64,000 bases of DNA, taken from contig NC_063171.1 in NCBI RefSeq assembly GCF_023159225.1, positions 11,050,826 through 11,114,825 on the forward strand, given 5' to 3'. The notes below the pieces were generated by a model, which ran no database searches, was not told the origin of the DNA, and saw only the letters and a program-made list of their open reading frames with translations. Positions 1 to 11,818 of the stretch are shown here, piece by piece; the stretch's first letter is position 1; each line of letters starts with the position of its first letter. The stretch is from Perognathus longimembris pacificus. Its lineage: Eukaryota; Chordata; Mammalia; Rodentia; Heteromyidae. The position numbers were made by a program, and so were the translations under genes.

Positions 1-1170
1 TTCATTATAATCTCAAAGGAGAAAAAAAAACAACCCTTGTATAAAAAGCAAAAACAAAACAAAAAAATCTTATTCCGAGCATTCCAGTAACTTTTTTTGT
101 GTATGTACTTAGCTGTACTATAAAGTAGTTGGTTTGTATGAGATGGTTAAAAAGGCCAAAGATAAAAAGGTTTCTTTTTTTCCTTTAAAAAAAAATACTC
201 ATCAGCATGTCTTTGTTTAACTCTTTATCATTTGGCTTTGAATAGATCAGACTTCCATAAAATAGCAGTCAGTAATTGTGGGACACATGTGTCTGGCACA
301 TATTCTTCCTTGTTGTTGTTATAGTTTTTAATAAAGAGCTCGATGAAAATGTAAAGGGCATATTTATCTGTATCTGCACAATGCCAAGCTGCCAGCTATA
401 TTTGACACACTGGCTATGGTGGGCTAACCACTGGGGATCATTGTATATATGGCTAAGTCCTGATATTCATCCATGTTTTGTTATGTTATAATACAGCATA
501 TTTTGGAAAGATCTGATTCCACAAGTCTTGTAGGAACTCTGAAGTTATTTGAGATCATGGTCTCAGCAGCACTGTTCTAAGAGCAATCTGCTGCCTCCAC
601 AGACAGAAGCAGTCTGGAGCACCAGACTCTACTCTATTTTTATTCCAAGATATAGCACTAACACAAGTAAATAAATAAAAAGAAAAGTTGAAAAACGTAA
701 AAAAAGGAGGGGGGGGGCAGAATAATGATTATTCAAAGACCCTGAGTTCTAACCCTTGATACCTGACAATGTTATTTTATTTGGACAGAGGAAATCTCAT
801 AATTTTAAAGGATGAGAAGCAACGGTTGCTTGAGTTATCTGGGTACCCATCACAAATGTCACAGGTGAATGCTAGGAAAGAGAAGAAACGTGATATGGAG
901 AGGAAGGGCTAAAGAAAAAGGTAGAGTGGGTGTTCAGGTTGCATGCCAAGGAATACAACAGCCAACAGGCACTGGAAAACACAATATTAAAATTTCTCCA
1001 GGATCCTACAGAAGGAGTATGTTCTTTCTATCATGGCTTCATAATTCCAGCATAAAAACCTGTGGGAAAGTATCTGTTGCCTTCAGCCACCAGTAAGTAG
1101 GATTTTTTTTTCACAACTGCAAAGACTCAATAGAGACAGTAAGAAGACTGGTTTTACTCACAAATTATAG

Positions 1171-1172
<2 letters not shown>
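1..1172. other. AT-rich intergenic sequence, nothing assigned
   Basis: There are only short open frames with no recognisable protein, and poly-A, poly-T and one poly-G run near 706-718. I see no repeat family or exon-like structure that I can support. Confidence 0.5.

Positions 1173-1217
<45 letters not shown>
1173..1217. repeat. (AT)n microsatellite
   Basis: An uninterrupted AT dinucleotide tract of about 22 units directly abuts the 5' target duplication of the solo LTR at 1220. The ERV therefore integrated at the edge of an AT-repeat. Confidence 0.9.
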
Positions 1218-1219
<2 letters not shown>

Positions 1220-1222
<3 letters not shown>

Positions 1223-1737
1223 AGGGAATGGTTATGCCTTTACGACATGGGGCGGCTGGCCGCTGGCCTGTCCCACCTCCTTCCGGTTCCAAAACTGGAA
1301 GAGAAGCCAAACCAGCCCCCGCCATGTGTCGTGATGGCTCTGGTTGACCCAGGAGGTGGAGCCAAGAGGTCTTCACCTTTGCGAGAAGCTCCATGACATC
1401 ACTGTGATGGACATGCTCATTAGCCTATCACTAGCACCTGGCCAGTTCCTCCCCTTCCCACTTCACCACTGCTATAAGACTGTTAGCCCCTCCCTTGAAT
1501 AAACAGACAGCTCTTTGAAGCTTCTCTGAGAGCCCACATGCCCCGTGTCTTCCTTGGCAGGAATAGGGAGGGGGAGGGCCTCTCATGACCACACACTGAC
1601 GGAGGCTACACGTGGACCTCGCTTCTGCTGTAATTCCTTCTGGCCAGAGGATTTGCGTGAGAGTGATAGGGGCCCACATGGAAGAGGTAGACAGGCCCAG
1701 GACCTCTACACAGAAGGCAGTAGAGCTTAGCCCGGCA
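1220..1737 (+). mobile_element. Solo LTR of a class II-type (ERVK-like) endogenous retrovirus
   Basis: The 518-bp element starts TGTAGGGAATGG and ends GGCA, giving canonical TG...CA termini. It is flanked by the 6-bp direct repeat TATATT at 1214-1219 and 1738-1743. It is GC-rich against AT-rich surroundings, with a TATA-like TATAAG at 1473-1478 and a polyadenylation signal AATAAA at 1498-1503, so U3-R-U5 order can be read. No gag-pol sequence or primer-binding site follows, so it is a solo LTR left by LTR-LTR recombination. The 6-bp duplication is typical of class II (betaretrovirus-like) ERVs. It shares blocks with the LTR at 13381 (GAAGAGAAGCC, CATGACATCAC), suggesting a related family. The open frames inside are not genes. 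Confidence 0.82.
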
Positions 1738-1743
1738 TATATT

Positions 1744-2520
1744 GATCAAAAGGAATCTATTACAGAGAAACAAGATCAAGAAATGATTATAGCAAATATG
1801 CTTGATGTTAGGTTAATAAGCAGAAATCAACTGGATTTTTAAATATATTTTGCATTCTAGAAAACACTGGGCAATTAAGTTTTAAGCAATACTCTGTAAT
1901 ATTACAGCACTGTGCAATATCATCACCACTGTATCTCCCAGATTTCTAGAGATAAATGTTAAAAATAAAAGACCTCAATGCTGAAAATTATAAATATTGC
2001 GAAGAGAAGTTAAGGAAAATGTAGAGAGACATACTATATTTATAAATTGGGAAGCACAAAATTGTTAGAATATGGGGTTGGGGCAGGGTGGGGCTGTTGA
2101 GAGGCTGAAGGATGGGCTGAACACTCTGAAAAGCAGCCAGAACTCTAAGCAGTTTAGAAATAAAAAGGAACACACTGTTTTTGACCACCCAGGGACAAGG
2201 GCAGCCATAGAGCAGATGAGCAATAAGATATACTGCTAGCCTGCACTCTCCCTCCAAAAGGAGAAGGAGGAAGTAAGGAAATAGAGTGTGGGTTGGAGAG
2301 GGAGGAGGAGGCAGAAAGTGTTCCAGCTAGGAACAGAAGACATTCTAAAGCAGGAGAATCTGACAAGAGTTTAATAAAGATACTACTATTGAGAAGGTGT
2401 AGATGAAGTGGGGGGAACCATAAAAGGTTGGGTTTCTACCCAGAGCCTGCAGCAGCTGGGGAGCTCATACTATGCCTAGGCCTGGAGATACTCCTCTAGA
2501 AATATCATATCAGACTTCTT
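1744..2520. other. Intergenic, nothing assigned
   Basis: A purine-rich stretch lies around 2080-2330. No repeat family, RNA gene or convincing coding frame was recognised. Confidence 0.5.
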
Positions 2521-2735
2521 GGTTTGGTTTATATCAGTTGTGGGATTTGAACTCAGGGCCTGAGGACTGTCCCTGAGCTTATCCACTCAAGGCTAGTCCT
2601 CTACTACTTTGAGCCACAGACCCAATTTTGGTTTTCTGATGGTTCACTGGAGATAAGAATCTCATGGAGACTTTTCTGCCTGGGTGGCTTTGAACCTTGA
2701 TCCTCAGAGCTCAGCCTCCTAAAAATAAGAATAAA
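2521..2735 (-). mobile_element. Old composite SINE (Alu/B1-like part joined to a Geo-like part), antisense
   Basis: Read on the plus strand it has the reverse complement of a recurrent rodent SINE: TTGAACTCAGGGCCTGAGGA, then CTCAAGGCTAG, then TTTGAGCCACAG, then GAGACTTTTCTGCC, then CTTTGAACCTTGATCCTCAG, CTCAGCCTCCTAA. The same order of blocks recurs at 6018-6225 and 16350-16575, and in sense at 48182-48420. Divergence is high, so the copy is old. It sits at the start of an ancient L1 fragment. Confidence 0.65.
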
Positions 2736-3811
2736 AAAATTCTTAGAATATTTACCTTCCCATAAAAGCTGTACAAATTGAATTAAATTCCAATAAAAAT
2801 ACAGTTTCAATTTTTGTGGAAGGTGCCAATCTGATTTTTAAAATTCATACAGAAATTCAAAGAATTCAGTATAGCTAAGACCCTAAGGAAAAGGGAGAGT
2901 AACTTTAGAAAATTTAAATTGTTAGATTAAGAATTTCTGAAAAGCTATAGTGAATAAAACAATATCATATTTGCGCAACATATCAGGATAGAATAGTAGA
3001 AAAAAATAAGGTCAAGAATATCCCATCTTCACCCAATCATGTGATTTACAACAAATGCAGGCATTACATCACCTCTGATAAGCAAACAATTGATGCTGGA
3101 AGAACTGGACTATATATGGAAAAAGTTATTAACATCCCATCTCACTCCATATAAAAAATGTTGAATTGAGACAGATGATAGACTTAGATGTAAATGTTAA
3201 ATGGATAAAAATAGAAGAATATTTTCATGACCTTTCAGTTGAAGCAAAAATTTTAAGATTCCAAAAGCCCTAACAAAGCATAAAAAATTAGATAAATTGG
3301 ATAAAATTATGCATACATTACCTGCATATTAAAACATTACCGAGAATATAAATAAGCTAAAATATTGTATGCATATAAAATATCCTTGTCTATGTACATG
3401 CAAAATATCCTCACACTCCTATATAACTTCATAGTATACATCCTCATTTTTATATTTTTATTCCATTTTTATGCATACATAAGTACCTCCTTATGCAAGG
3501 GTTCTGGAGGCTCTTCTATTCAGAATTCATGGAGAACTCTTACTCCCTAACAAGAAATAGACAATCCATTTGTTAAAAAAAGAAAAAAAAAAGCAAAAGG
3601 ATTTGGAGGAGCACTTTATAATAAAAATATTCAAGTAGTAAACAGGCATTATAGAGTTGTTTGAAATCAGTCTTCACTGATGGAAACCTAAATCACAATG
3701 GCATACAAGTGCATTAGCCATTAGAATTACTAAAATCTAGGGAAAATGAGAAGCAACTCTTAACACCAAAATATTGCTGTTGCCAGTGCATACTGGTTTA
3801 GCTACTGTATG

Positions 3812-3812
<1 letters not shown>
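2736..3812 (+). mobile_element. Ancient LINE-1 ORF2 fragment, degraded
   Basis: Sense-oriented phrases resemble the ORF2 C-terminal half of old mammalian L1s: a region near 2770-2880 about a fragment with TTTTTGTGGAAG and CATACAGAAATTCAAAG, and near 3690-3790 a stretch with AATCACAATGGCATAC and TAGAATTACTAAAATCTAG that resembles the DNA encoding the conserved [16 protein letters not shown] segment. No open frame survives. Boundaries are approximate and part of the interval may be unrelated. Confidence 0.45.
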
Positions 3813-3851
<39 letters not shown>

Positions 3852-3853
3852 TA
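3813..3853. repeat. (TTA)n microsatellite
   Basis: About 13 TTA units. It is followed at 3854-3935 by a weak antisense B1/Alu-like fragment (GGACAGGGTGTAGCTA...CCTTCTGCCTTAGG), so the tract probably grew from the T/A-rich tail of that SINE. Confidence 0.85.
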
Positions 3854-3935
3854 GGACAGGGTGTAGCTAAAGAATCCAAGTTTGCCTCTAATTTGTGAAT
3901 CCTTCTGCCTTAGGTCCCTTTGCAACCATATAAAT

Positions 3936-5990
3936 TTAAGAATTTACTAAGTTTTAATTGCTTCTTAACTTGGTAGTCGAGAGGCTTAGCTTTCATGGAA
4001 GTAACTTTTTGAGTTTTGTGGAGGAAGTAGAGAGGGTTAGCTAGAGAGAGGTCTCTGTGTCATAACTCAGTCTCACTAAGAAACAGGCTCTGAAAAGATG
4101 GTATGGCAGTGATTACTGCAGCATGCTCTCAGCAATGCCTTATTGGCAGAAGTCTGGGGAAAATGAAAAGTCAAGATGAGGCAGAAAATTGATGAAGTTC
4201 AGCACAATGGCAACAGAAACCCAAGCTTGCCCCTTGAGGAGGTCTGGGGATTCTGTAATCCTTCAGAATTGAGAGGCAGTCTAGGCACAGGTGCCACAAG
4301 GATCTTTCTGTCATTGAATGGGGTTGATCTTAGACCTTGTCTATAGACAAGGCAGCTCTCATCAGCTAAGGGAATGACCTGAGGGGAACTCAGTTGCCAG
4401 CTTCCAGCAGCTCGTCGTCCTACCATGGAGGGAAAGAAGAGCTTCAGTTCTGAAGTGGGTGTTTGACCTCAGGGACCACAGTGTTGCTGCCTACTCCAAC
4501 TCTGATTATACTCGGTCCTTATAGCAAGCTGGAAATACATCAAGATGTTTGTAGGTGGCTTAGCATTTGGGGATTAAAAATATGAAATATGTTTATCATA
4601 TATATTTACCATATAATTAGAATATAAATAGGCCTGTATTTTAAATAATAGTTGTGTCTTAAATTATTGGTTGGTGCTTACTAAAAGTGCTAAATAAGAC
4701 TGCCTTGGTTAGTGTTTCATTACTAGTTCCCAAGCATCATAATGAATTTTCATGCCATTTATAGTTTTCTCATTATTATTCTGAGAGATTTAAATCTCTA
4801 AATGACAAAAAGGGATCACTGTCTCAGCCATGGTACATGCACTAAAAGTAGTGAGATTAAAAGCAGAATTTAAATACAACTCAACACAATACAATAAACC
4901 AGCAGAGGGAAAAAAAAGACTTATGCTCTGATACACAAGAAGATTTTGCAGCTGTGAATAATGGAACAGGTGAGCAGGGAATAAGAAAAATAAACACAGG
5001 AAGATTGTATTTGCAAATAGGTATTTGATTTGAGTTCTTCTGGTGTGTTTGTTCCTTGTTAAGATGTTTTGTCAAACATTGTAGGCATGTACTGGAAAGT
5101 TTTGTATCATTTTTAGACTTCCTTCTAGCCCATAAACCAAGTAAGATGTCCCTAAATTGTTGTATAATAATGCTTTTCAGAAATGAAGTTAGTGACTAAA
5201 AGTCATTATTAAAAGTTGCATTACTTTCTGTAAGCAAAACATAGGACAAGCTGCATGATGGCCAAAGGTCTTACAAACTAGGAGAGAGGCTGGTAATCTG
5301 ATGCTCAAAAAGATGAAAACCAGGCACACATCGCTACTGCACAAATACTTTCTCAAACGGAACTTTCAGGGAAGTAATGGCCTTCATTGTGGAGGAGGAG
5401 ATATTATCATATATCTGTGTGTGAGAAAAGCATGTGTTGTCACCAATATACAAAGCATGAATCAGCTGTTGGCAACTATATACTATGTAAAAGTAATTTT
5501 CTTCTATTTTTCAAATGCAGTCATTAGAAAGCTGAACAATTACTTAATGGCTTGATTTTGTAATCAGAGAACATGTATAGGATTCTTTAGTGGAGCACTG
5601 GCTAGTATGATTAGATAAACTTCCTAAATATATGTTATCTTAAAATTTGAATTTGTATCCTGCTTTATTAAGATGCAATATTTTATGATTAATGTTCCCT
5701 TTGATCTTGAGCCAGAAATGAGGAAAACAGTGAAAACTGACAAAGCACTTCTTTTTCTTGGTGTGTATGTTTGGATACGTAGAACAGAGGAATGAACAAT
5801 AAGGATAAGAATGTTTTCTTAGTGTGCATGTTTGAATAAGTGGGACAGAGAGATGAACAATAAGGGTCAGAAATTGAAAACTCCTGAGGAAAAAAATGTG
5901 CAAGTGAGATTCTGAAATGAGAGAAAAAGTTACAGAGATCTTTTCTCTACAAAGAACTAGTTGGATATGTATAGCATTATATGTGGATCA
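3936..5990. other. Intergenic, nothing assigned apart from a small tandem duplication
   Basis: I see no recognisable element over most of this 2-kb stretch. Between about 5762 and 5872 a unit of about 61 bp is repeated once with divergence (GTGTATGTTTGG... and GTGCATGTTTGA..., both containing ATGAACAATAAGG), which is an old local tandem duplication. Confidence 0.5.
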
Positions 5991-6017
5991 TACAGAATTA
6001 TTATTATTATTATTTTA

Positions 6018-6225
6018 TTATATTTGGTGCTGGTACTGGGGCATGAACTCAGGGCCTGAATACTGCTCCTTTGTATATTTTGCTAAAGGCTGGTGCTACA
6101 CTATTTGATTCTCAATTCCATTTCTGCGTTTTTCTGATTAATTGCATGGAATTTCATGCTCAGGCTGACTTTGAAACGTGACTCTCAGATCTTATGAGTA
6201 GCAAAATTATCAGTACAGGCAGACA
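6018..6225 (-). mobile_element. Old composite SINE, antisense
   Basis: Plus-strand reading gives TTTGGTGCTGGTACTGGGGC, AACTCAGGGCCTGAATACTG, CTGACTTTGAAACGTG, ACTCTCAGATCTTATGAGTA and GTACAGGCAG, the antisense block order of the composite SINE. An ATT repeat precedes it (5998-6017). Its right part (from 6178) is included in the direct repeat flanking the L1 at 6324-13080. The other repeat copy carries only that part of the SINE, which shows the repeat is a duplication of pre-existing target DNA. Confidence 0.65.
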
Positions 6226-6323
6226 GTTGAGGGTTGCTGAGAAGAAGTTCTCAAGAATAATACATATCTTTCTCATCATGTACCAGAAGATTTTGCAGAT
6301 CTTATGTGACATAGAGAACTTTA
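6178..6323 (+). repeat. Left copy of a 146-bp direct repeat flanking L1-A
   Basis: It starts GTGACTCTCAGAT and ends AGAGAACTTTA. It matches 13106-13251 over its full length without gaps, with 8 mismatches by my count (about 94.5% identity). It abuts the A/T-rich 3' end of L1-A. It begins inside a composite SINE and continues into single-copy flank. Confidence 0.9.
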
Positions 6324-6785
6324 TAAAAAATTATTTTTAAAAATGTATTTATTAATTAAAAATTTTTTTGACAAGGTGTTGTGCAAAAAGGGTACAGTTA
6401 CATAATAGGGCAGTGTGTACATTTCTTGTGATATCTTACGCCCTGTTTTTCTTTCCTTTCCTAGATCAGGTAGACATATATACAATACACAGTGTACCAA
6501 AAACATATACAGTACCCACGTGGCCTACACCAAAGGAAATTCACCCAGGACTTTAAATGTAACATCAACAATAGAGTTTGCTTATCCTTGTCTTATATGA
6601 ATATACATAGCTTTTGAGCTATTGTGATCCATTGAGAGGTCTATTTTTGACCTTTATATGTTGAGTAGTTGTTTGGTTTTGGTTACTTAATGTAGGGTAG
6701 CTGACCCAAACCTGTGGAAATACCATTTGACAAGAAGTTTTTTATTTCGCAGACCTGGTCTCTACTGTCTCCCCTTCCCCCCTCC

Positions 6786-9700
6786 TTAACAGTCATATAT
6801 CAAGGAGATCATGGCCCTTTGTCTTCTGTGTTCTAGGCTTGTATCGCTCAACATTATTTGTTCAAGTTCTGACCATTTCCCTGCAAATACCAATATTTCA
6901 CCATTTCTAATCACTATGTAGTATTCCATTGTGGATAAGTACCATATTTTTTGGATCCATTCATCTGTGGAGGGGCATCTGGGTTGTTTCTATATTTTGG
7001 CTATTGTGAATTGTGCAGTGATAAACATAGAAATGCAGATGTCTTTTTGATATCTTGAGACCTATTGTTCAGGATAAATGCCTAGGAGTGGCTGGGTCAT
7101 AGGGTAGGTCTATGTTGAGCTTTCTGAGGAACCTCCATACTGTTCTCCAAAGTGGCTGTACTAATTTGCACTCCCACCAACAATGGAGAAGGGTTCCTCT
7201 TTCCCAGCACCCCCTCCAGCATTTGTTGTTGCCTGCCATTCTAACTGGAGTGAGTTGATATCTCAAAGTTGTTTTTATTTGCATTTCCTTTACTGCCAGG
7301 GATGTTGAACATTTATGTTTCTTTGCCATTTTTATCTCTTCTCTTGTGAAGTCTCTCTTTAGCTCCTTTGCCCATTTCATAATTGGTTTACAGGGCTTGG
7401 AGGGGCTTAGTTGTTTTGAGTTCTCTAGATGACAGATATTAGGCCTTTGTGTGTTGCTGTGCTGGTAAAGATGCTTTCCCATATGGTTGGCTGTCTTTCT
7501 AGTTTGGTGGCTATGTCTTTAGCTATGCAGAAACTTTTTATTTTGTAGTAGTCCCATTTGTCGAGTCTCTCCCCTATTTGTTGTGCCCCTGGGCATCTAT
7601 TCAGGAAGTTCCTTCCTGTGCCTATAAGTTCTAGCATCTCTCCTAGTCTGTCCTTCAGTAGTTTCAAGGATTCAGGTCTGATATTGAGGTCCTTGATCCA
7701 TTTTGAGTTGATCTTGGTGCATGGTGATAGGCTTGGGTCTACTTTGAGTTTTCTGTATATGGCTGCCCAGTTTTCCCAGCACCAGTAGTTGAAGAGGCTC
7801 TGTTTTTTCCATTGTATGTCTTTAGCTCCTTTGTCGAATATCAGCTGACTGTAAGAGTGCGGTTTTATTTCTAGGTCTTCAATTCTATTCCATTGGTCTT
7901 CCAGTCTGTTTTTATACCTATACCAGGCTGTTTTTGTTATGATGGCTCTATCATAGAGCTTGAAGTCTGGTATTGTGATACTTCCTGCACTGCTTTTTTT
8001 GCCTAGAATTGCTTTGGCTATTGTAGGTCTTTTGCTGTTCCATATGAATTTATGGGTTGCTTTCTCTATTTCAGTGAAGAATGTAGCTAGGATCTTGATG
8101 GGGATTGCATTGAATTTGTATAACAATTTGGGCAATATGGCCATTTTCACTATATTGATTTTGCCTACCCATGAGCATGGGAGGTCTTTCCAACTCCTTG
8201 TGTCCTCTTTGATTTCCATTTTTAGATTTTTATAGTTCTCATTAAATAGGTCCTTCACATCTGTGGTTAGGTTGATCCATAGGTAATTTATTCTTTCTTT
8301 AGCTATTGTAAATGGTGTTATCTCCATAGTTTCCTTTTCTGATTGTACATTGCTGGTGTACAGAAAAGCTGCTGACTTTTGTGGATTGATTTTGTATCCT
8401 GCTACTTTGCCAAAATGGTTTATTAGGTGTAGGAGTTTGGGTACTGAGTTTTTGGGTCCTTCAGATATAAGATCATGTCATCAGTGAATAAGAATAGTTT
8501 AATTTCTTCTTTGCTGATGTGGATCCCTTTGATGTCCTCCTCTTGCCTTATTGCTATGGCTAGGGATTCCAGCACTATGTTGAAAAGAAGCGGGGAGAGT
8601 GGGAATCCTTGTCTTGTTCCTGAATTTAGGGGGAATGATTTTAGTTTCTCCCTGATTAATATGATATTAGCAGTTGGTATGTTGTATATGGCTTTTATTG
8701 TTTTGAGGAATGTTCCATCTATTCCTGTTCTCTCCAGAGCTTTTAATAAGTATGGATGTTGTATTTTATCAAAGGCTTATTGGGCATCGATTGAGATAAC
8801 AATGTGATTTTTTATTTTAGTTCTGTCTATGTGTTGAATTACATTAATAGATTTACGGATGTTGAGTCATCCTTGTCTGTGGGATGAAGCCTACTTGGTC
8901 ATGATGTATAATTTTCTTGATCAGTTTCTGGATCCTGTTAGCTAATATTTTATTGAGGAGCTTTGCATCTGTGCTCATTAGTGATATTGGTCTATAATTC
9001 TCTCTTTTTGTTGGGTCTTTGCCTGGTTTGGGGATGAGTATAATATTAGCTTCATAGAATGAGTTTGGGATTTCTCCCTCTTTGTGTGTGTGTGTGTTTC
9101 TATTTCACGGAAGAGTTTGAGGAGTATTGGTATTAGTTCCTCACTAAAGGTTTTACAGAATTCATTGGTGAATCCATCTGGGCCTGGGCTTTTCTTTGTT
9201 GGGAGGCTCTTGATTACTCCCTGTATCTAGCTGTGAGTTATTGGTTTATTTGGTTGATTTATTTCTTCTTGATTCAGTTTGGGTAGTTTATACTTCTCTA
9301 AGAATTGATCCTTTTCTGTGAAATTATTGTTTTTAGTGAGTAGAGGTTCTGGAAATAGGTCCTTATGATTGTTTGAATATCATGTGTGTTTGTTGTAATT
9401 TTTCTGGTGGAGTCCCTGATTTTATGGATATGAGTCTCTTCTCATTACTTTTTGTAAGTCTTGGGAGGGGTCTGTCAATTTTATTTATTTTCTCAAAGAA
9501 CCAGCTTTTAGTCTTATTTATTTGTTGAATGGTCTTTCTATTTTCAATCAGATTTATCTCTTCTTTAATCTTTGTGATCTCGCTCCTCCTAGTCATTTGA
9601 GATTCGATCATTTCTTGTTTCTCCAGATGTTTTAGTTTCATCGTGAGGTTATTCACCTGCTCTGCTTCCATTCTTTTAATGTGAGTGCTGAGGGAAATGA

Positions 9701-10596
9701 TCTTGCCCCCCAGTACTGCCTTAGTTGTGTCCCATAGGTTTCTTTGTGATGTATTTTCATTATCATTGTGGTTTATGAATTCATTGATTTCATCTTTAAA
9801 TTGGTCTGTGGCCCAAGTGTTGGATAACAGTGTGGGGTTTAGCCTCCAAGAATGTATATAGCCTCTGTGGTACCCTTTGTTATTGAGGATTACCTTTAAT
9901 CCACTGTGATCAGATATAATACATGGGATGATGTCAATACTTTTGTATTTGCTGAGATTCTTTGTGTGGGCTATGACATGGTCTATTTTGGAGTATGATA
10001 TATGGGCTGCTGAGAAGAAGGTGTATTGGGTCTCTGTAGGGTGGAAGATTCTGTATAGATCTGTCAGATCCATTTGGGATGTGGTGTTACTTAGGTCCTC
10101 AGCTCCCTTACTAATCCTCTGGGTGTTGGATCTGTCTCTTGGAGAGAGTGGGGTATTAAAGTCTCCCACTATGATTGTGTTTGGGTCTATCTTGTTCTGT
10201 AGTTCTGTGAGAATTTGCTTGACATATGTCGGGCCTCTTTTGTTCGGTGAGTATACATTTATCACCGTGATGTCTTGATTCTGGATTTTTCTTTGTATTA
10301 AAATGTAGTGTCCTTCTTTGTCTTTTTGAGTTGATTTTAATGAAAAGTCCAGCTTGTCTGAAATCAGGATGGCTACTCCTGCCATTTTGGTAGGTGTGTT
10401 TGCTTGGAAGATCTTGCTCCATACCTTCATTAGGAGCCCATTTTTGTCCCTTGCTGTAAGATGGGTATCTTGAAGACAACAGATAGCAACTTTTTGTTTA
10501 CAGATCCACTCTGTCAGTCTGCTCCTCTTTATTGGAGAATTTATACCGTTTATATTCAAAGAGATCATGGATAAGAGTTTTTTTTTTCCCTTCCAT
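6786..10596 (-). pseudogene. L1-A ORF2 (endonuclease / reverse transcriptase), broken
   Basis: ORF2 supplies nicking and target-primed reverse transcription. The start ATG (10594-10596) is followed by an expanded A run that shifts the frame. The endonuclease reads openly from 10568 to 9363 with LNINGINSP, VYSPN, VGDFNT, KIDHV and SDHSGL. The catalytic-loop motif normally CLQETH is CLQDTH here (codon 10467-10469). A further frameshift near 9445 leads to a stop at 9363. The region 8340-9360 (fingers/palm of the RT) is closed in all frames, and the catalytic FADD box reads FTDD (8477-8488). The 300-codon stretch 8327-7425 covers thumb and C-terminal region. The tail with CWRGC...LLHCWWEC lies within 7482-7069, and the end ISLIYDC-stop is at 6786. 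Confidence 0.92.
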
Positions 10597-10779
10597 TTTC
10601 CTGTTAGGCTGTTTTTCCTCTCCCTTTTTTCTTGTCTTTATTGAGCTGCTCTTTCTGTTGGGCTCTGGCTATTGTAGTTTCTTTCTGTTTCTGTCTGGGG
10701 GTCCTGTACGTTTTCTGTTGTGTTGGGTTCCCCTCTTAGAATTCACTGTAAGGCTTATTTTTCATTCACATACTCCTTT

Positions 10780-11270
10780 AGATCCTCTTTGCTATGGAAT
10801 TATCTGGTTTTTCCCTCGAAGGTGAATTCTAGTTTTGCTGGATATCTAATTCTGGTTTGGCAACTGTTGGCCTGGAGGACTTGGATTGCGTTCTTCCAAG
10901 CTCTTCGTGTGTTGTAGGTTTGTGTGGGGAGGTCTGCTGTGATTTCTTCTTTTAAAGAGTTGTATTTGGAATCTATTTTTTCATGCATCTTGTTTCTCAG
11001 GATGTTAAGGTCTTCTTTAAAGAAGAAGTGCACTGTATCCATTTTTGCTTCCATTTCTTTCTTGATTTCCTGTAGATTTTTCGAGACTTCCTTCTAAGCT
11101 CCTCTATCTGTTTTCTGAATTCAGTCCTGAGACTTTCGATCATTTCTTCTATCTTATTCTCATTTGTTTTTTTTATTCTCCATCTCCTCTTCAGTCGTAC
11201 TACTTTTTGGACCTGAAGAGTTGGTTTGACCTTTCATGAAATTTGTAATATTTCTTTGTGATTTGCGCAT
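10780..11270 (-). pseudogene. L1-A ORF1, frameshifted and missing the RRM
   Basis: ORF1 encodes the trimeric RNA-binding chaperone of the L1 particle. The ATG is at 11268-11270 and the frame begins MRKSQRNIT. A length change in an A run about 35 codons in creates an early stop. Coiled-coil sequence resumes (MEAKMDTV, then MHEKIDSKYNSLKEEI) at 11054. It then jumps directly to the C-terminal domain (ADLPTQTYNTRRAW...YPAKLEFTFEGKTR). Compared with L1-B about 150 residues, containing the whole RRM, are missing at the EEI/TADL junction near 10940. Confidence 0.85.
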
Positions 11271-11645
11271 CTGGAGATCTGTAGGTGGAGACCTTGGCTT
11301 GGCTTTGTGCTGGTTCCCGCTGGTCCGTCAGTGGAGACTTGTTTGTGTCCTGGCTCTGGGTTTGAGTTTGGCTGTTGAACCTTACTTCCCATGGGTGAGC
11401 ATGACAATCTCGGTTGTTGCTGAGGTGGTCACCCTCACTGCACTTGGGGGTGGGTAGGTTCTGTGCCCTTCTCTGCAGGACTGTGCTCTGCCACTGTGTT
11501 GTGCTGAACCTAGTGTGCCCCTGATGGGGGTTTGTGGGTCGCTGATTCAGAGTGGCATGGAGACTTTTCTCTTTGATTCTTTTCCCACTAGGTGCTGTGG
11601 TCAAAAGAGCTCACCTCTTTAAGAATTTCCACTGAGAGGCGGCTT

Positions 11646-11818
11646 GCCCACCTGTGCGGAGTGCTCCTGTTGGAGCAGTTTTTGCTGTTGAGGCATGGCC
11701 CACCCACCTGTGTGGAGTGCGCCTATCAGAGCGGGCACTGCCACTGGCGGGCCATGCCCATCTGTGCAGAGTGAGCCTATCAGAGTTGCTGCTGAGGGGG
11801 CAGCTTGCCCACTTGTGC
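11646..11818. repeat. Tandem monomers of 51-56 bp in the L1-A 5' UTR
   Basis: The motif GCCCACCTGTGCGGAGTG and relatives recur at 11646, about 11702, 11756 and 11807, each followed by CCTATCAGAG-like and GCTG/GCGGG-rich segments. There are three complete diverged units plus the start of a fourth. L1-B has only one full unit and a partial one at 62766-62840, so copy number varies between elements. Confidence 0.75.

Noticed and set aside
1158..1730. Overlapping open frames on both strands at 1158-1730
   Set aside because: They lie within a GC-rich solo LTR and an AT microsatellite.
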